Shown here in pieces: positions 62,546 through 64,000 of a stretch of 64,000 nucleotides of DNA. The notes below the pieces were generated by a model. That model was not told where the DNA came from. It ran no database searches and saw nothing but the letters and a program-made list of their open reading frames with translations. The stretch comes from BD2-11 sp965221785. GTDB taxonomy: Bacteria > Gemmatimonadota > Gemmatimonadetes > Longimicrobiales > Gaopeijiaceae. The position numbers and the translations under genes were made by a program. The first letter of the stretch is position 1; every line of letters starts with the position of its first letter. The stretch is taken from the NCBI GenBank assembly GCA_965221785.1, contig CBDCSR010000003.1:1860001-1924000 (forward strand), read 5' to 3'.

Positions 62546-63442
62546 ATGCCCCACCGCATCCTCATCCCCGCCCTTCTCGTCCCGCTGCTGGCGCTCGCGG
62601 GCGCCCGTCCCGCGAGCGCGCAGTTCGACTTCGGCAGCTGGTTCCAGCGGGCCACGATCATCGCGAACCAGATCACGCAGATCTCGCACCAGGTCACCCA
62701 GATCCGGTCGATGGCCCGCCAGCTTACGGAACTCGAAGACCAGCTCGACCACATGGAGCGCGCCGCCAAGGGCGAGATCGACGCGCTGCTCCAGCCGTTC
62801 TCCGACCTTGTGGCCGATCCCGTCGGGCTCGTGCGGAACGGCCTCGCTTGGCGGTCCGACTTCACCGGCCCGGCCCGCGACATGGTCGGCGCCGTCCGCG
62901 ACTTCGGGCGCGGCCGCTCGTTCACCGGGCTGTGGCGCACGGCCCACGGCGCGGCCGACCGAGTGAGCGAGGCTGACATCCTGGCTCTCCACCGGAACCT
63001 CCCGCCGCGAGCGGCGACGCGCGCGCTGGAGGACTACCGCCGCGCCCGCGAAGCCGCCGACCGGCACCGGGTCCTCGACTACGCGGCGCTCGACGCGACT
63101 GCCGAACTGGCCTCGACCATCGAGAGCGCGCGGGGCTCGTTCGCGGACCTGACCGCGAACGGCAACCTGTCGAACACAGCACTTCAGCAGGCCGGGGTAG
63201 CGGCCGCGCTGAGCCAGGGCAGGATCAACGCCGCCGCCGGGCAGGTCCTCGCCCACCAGGCCGCCGTCGAGGCGAGCCGGGCGCGGGAGGCCGAACTCGC
63301 GCGCCTCGAATGGCTTGGCCGCTGGCATGACGGCCGGGCGCGCGCAAACGCGTTCGCCGGAACGCTTCGCGACGCCGCAGCCCTCAACCGGGCCGGGCTG
63401 CGGGCGGGGCTCCTGTTCCGCGTCCCGTCGTTCTACCGGTAG
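62546..63442 (+). CDS. trbJ: TrbJ/VirB5-type pilus-associated protein
   Basis: 298 residues with a signal peptide (LLVPLLALAGARPASA) and a helical mature part (IIANQITQISHQVTQIRSM; ELEDQLDHMERAAKGEIDAL). This is the TrbJ family, equivalent to the minor pilus protein VirB5. Helical coiled-coil stretches near 30-80 and 180-260. It follows VirB10 by 17 bases. Confidence 0.85.
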   Translation: MPHRILIPALLVPLLALAGARPASAQFDFGSWFQRATIIANQITQISHQVTQIRSMARQLTELEDQLDHMERAAKGEIDALLQPFSDLVADPVGLVRNGLAWRSDFTGPARDMVGAVRDFGRGRSFTGLWRTAHGAADRVSEADILALHRNLPPRAATRALEDYRRAREAADRHRVLDYAALDATAELASTIESARGSFADLTANGNLSNTALQQAGVAAALSQGRINAAAGQVLAHQAAVEASRAREAELARLEWLGRWHDGRARANAFAGTLRDAAALNRAGLRAGLLFRVPSFYR

Positions 63443-63455
63443 GGGGGCGGACGCC

Positions 63456-64000
63456 ATGCAACTCCCCCCGCAGTCGGTCGACCCGAACGTCCCAACGCAG
63501 ATCCCGGCGGACCAGCTCCAGGACTTCAAGAGCTTCCTGGACATCGTGCTCGACTCGGTGGTCGGCGGCGCCGCGCCCGGCGTGCAGACCGTCGGGCTCC
63601 AGTTGTGGGGCGGACTCGCCGCCGTGATGGTCGCCTGGACGGGCCTGAAGATCGCGTTCAGCGGCACGTTCGATGCGTGGGCCATCGTCAGGCTCGTGAT
63701 CGGGATCGCGATCCCCCGCACGATTCTCCACTACTACACCGTCCCGATCCCCGGCGCCGGGCTCACCTTCCCGGCCATGATCGCGGGCGGCGGGATCTGG
63801 CTTCAGAACCTGTTCCTGTCCGACGTGGTGTCGGCGGGCTACGCGGAGATGGCCGCGCTCGTCCAGGCCTACTCCGCCCACCTGAGCGCGGCGTGGTCCA
63901 CGGGCAACCTGCTCTCGATCGTGACGGCGGGAACGACCGTGCTCTTCTCCTCGCTCGTCTCGCTCGTGATGGGCGCCTCGCTCGTGTTCAGCCTGCTGGC
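63456..64000 (+). CDS. trbL: TrbL/VirB6 polytopic membrane protein (3' end missing)
   Basis: The frame is open from ATG at 63456 to the end of the window, 181 codons. After a soluble start (FKSFLDIVLDSVVGGAAPGV) come membrane helices (LWGGLAAVMVAWTGLKIAF; VRLVIGIAIPRTI; LLSIVTAGTTVLFSSLVSLV). VirB6/TrbL forms part of the inner-membrane channel. Remaining transfer genes (VirB8, VirB11, VirD4, relaxase) are not in the window but should follow. Confidence 0.85.
   Translation, partial: MQLPPQSVDPNVPTQIPADQLQDFKSFLDIVLDSVVGGAAPGVQTVGLQLWGGLAAVMVAWTGLKIAFSGTFDAWAIVRLVIGIAIPRTILHYYTVPIPGAGLTFPAMIAGGGIWLQNLFLSDVVSAGYAEMAALVQAYSAHLSAAWSTGNLLSIVTAGTTVLFSSLVSLVMGASLVFSLL

Overview
The window is high-GC bacterial DNA that falls into a chromosomal part (about 1-33,630) and an accessory part (about 33,630-64,000). 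The host cannot be named from the sequence alone. The mix of lipoprotein six-bladed beta-propeller proteins, Tat-exported enzymes, an FlgD-like C-terminal module, FmdB and DUF151 proteins and a selB gene would fit a Gemmatimonadota-like lineage; that is an inference, not a proof.

Chromosomal part. A dense plus-strand run with many 4-8 base overlaps carries the end of an acyl-CoA mutase, an FmdB zinc ribbon, argS, a PfkB kinase, purM, an outer-membrane-type protein, the whole riboflavin pathway (ribD-ribE-ribBA-ribH), nusB, hpf, metK, ahcY, a DUF151 nuclease, a membrane protein, recO and selB. Next come an FlgD-like secreted protein, a Tat-exported class-V aminotransferase-fold protein and a Tat-exported histone-deacetylase-like enzyme. 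A nitrogen unit follows: a NifA-type sigma54 activator, two matching operator sites, a -24/-12 promoter, amtB and an unusual PII gene. Three related propeller lipoproteins, an amidohydrolase, an SDR enzyme and an ABC-2 exporter complete this part.

Accessory part, 33.6-49.4 kb. This is a defence-type island with IS and other gene remnants. Its centre is two paralogous ubiquitin-like cassettes (35,861-38,096 and 43,987-45,978). Each encodes a beta-grasp ubiquitin-like protein, an E2-like protein and a fused JAB peptidase/E1 adenylyltransferase, in that order and translationally coupled. The first lies divergent to an XRE regulator plus ImmA/IrrE protease, the second divergent to a sigma-factor-like protein plus an unknown partner. 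Between and beside them are an XRE-ImmA fusion with a partner gene, an A/T-rich HAD phosphatase and a DarT/DarG ADP-ribosylation toxin-antitoxin pair. The E2-like proteins lack a cysteine at the E2 active-site position and the ubiquitin-like proteins lack a diglycine end, so the chemistry is not obviously the textbook one. This is the best candidate for a poorly described system.

Accessory part, 49.4-64 kb. A single-chain sensor kinase/response regulator, a tyrosine recombinase and a large Calx-beta/dockerin-like surface protein are arranged around two inverted 28-bp sites of 11-6-11 architecture, like dif. A promoter-like sequence straddles the right-hand site, with its -35 inside the segment and its -10 inside the site. 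Inversion would move it from the surface-protein side to the kinase side, so this looks like a recombinase-operated on/off switch. To its right lie two AlpA-type regulators and a Trb/VirB conjugation operon (VirB2, B3, B4, B9, B10, TrbJ, TrbL) that runs off the window end, marking an integrative conjugative element.
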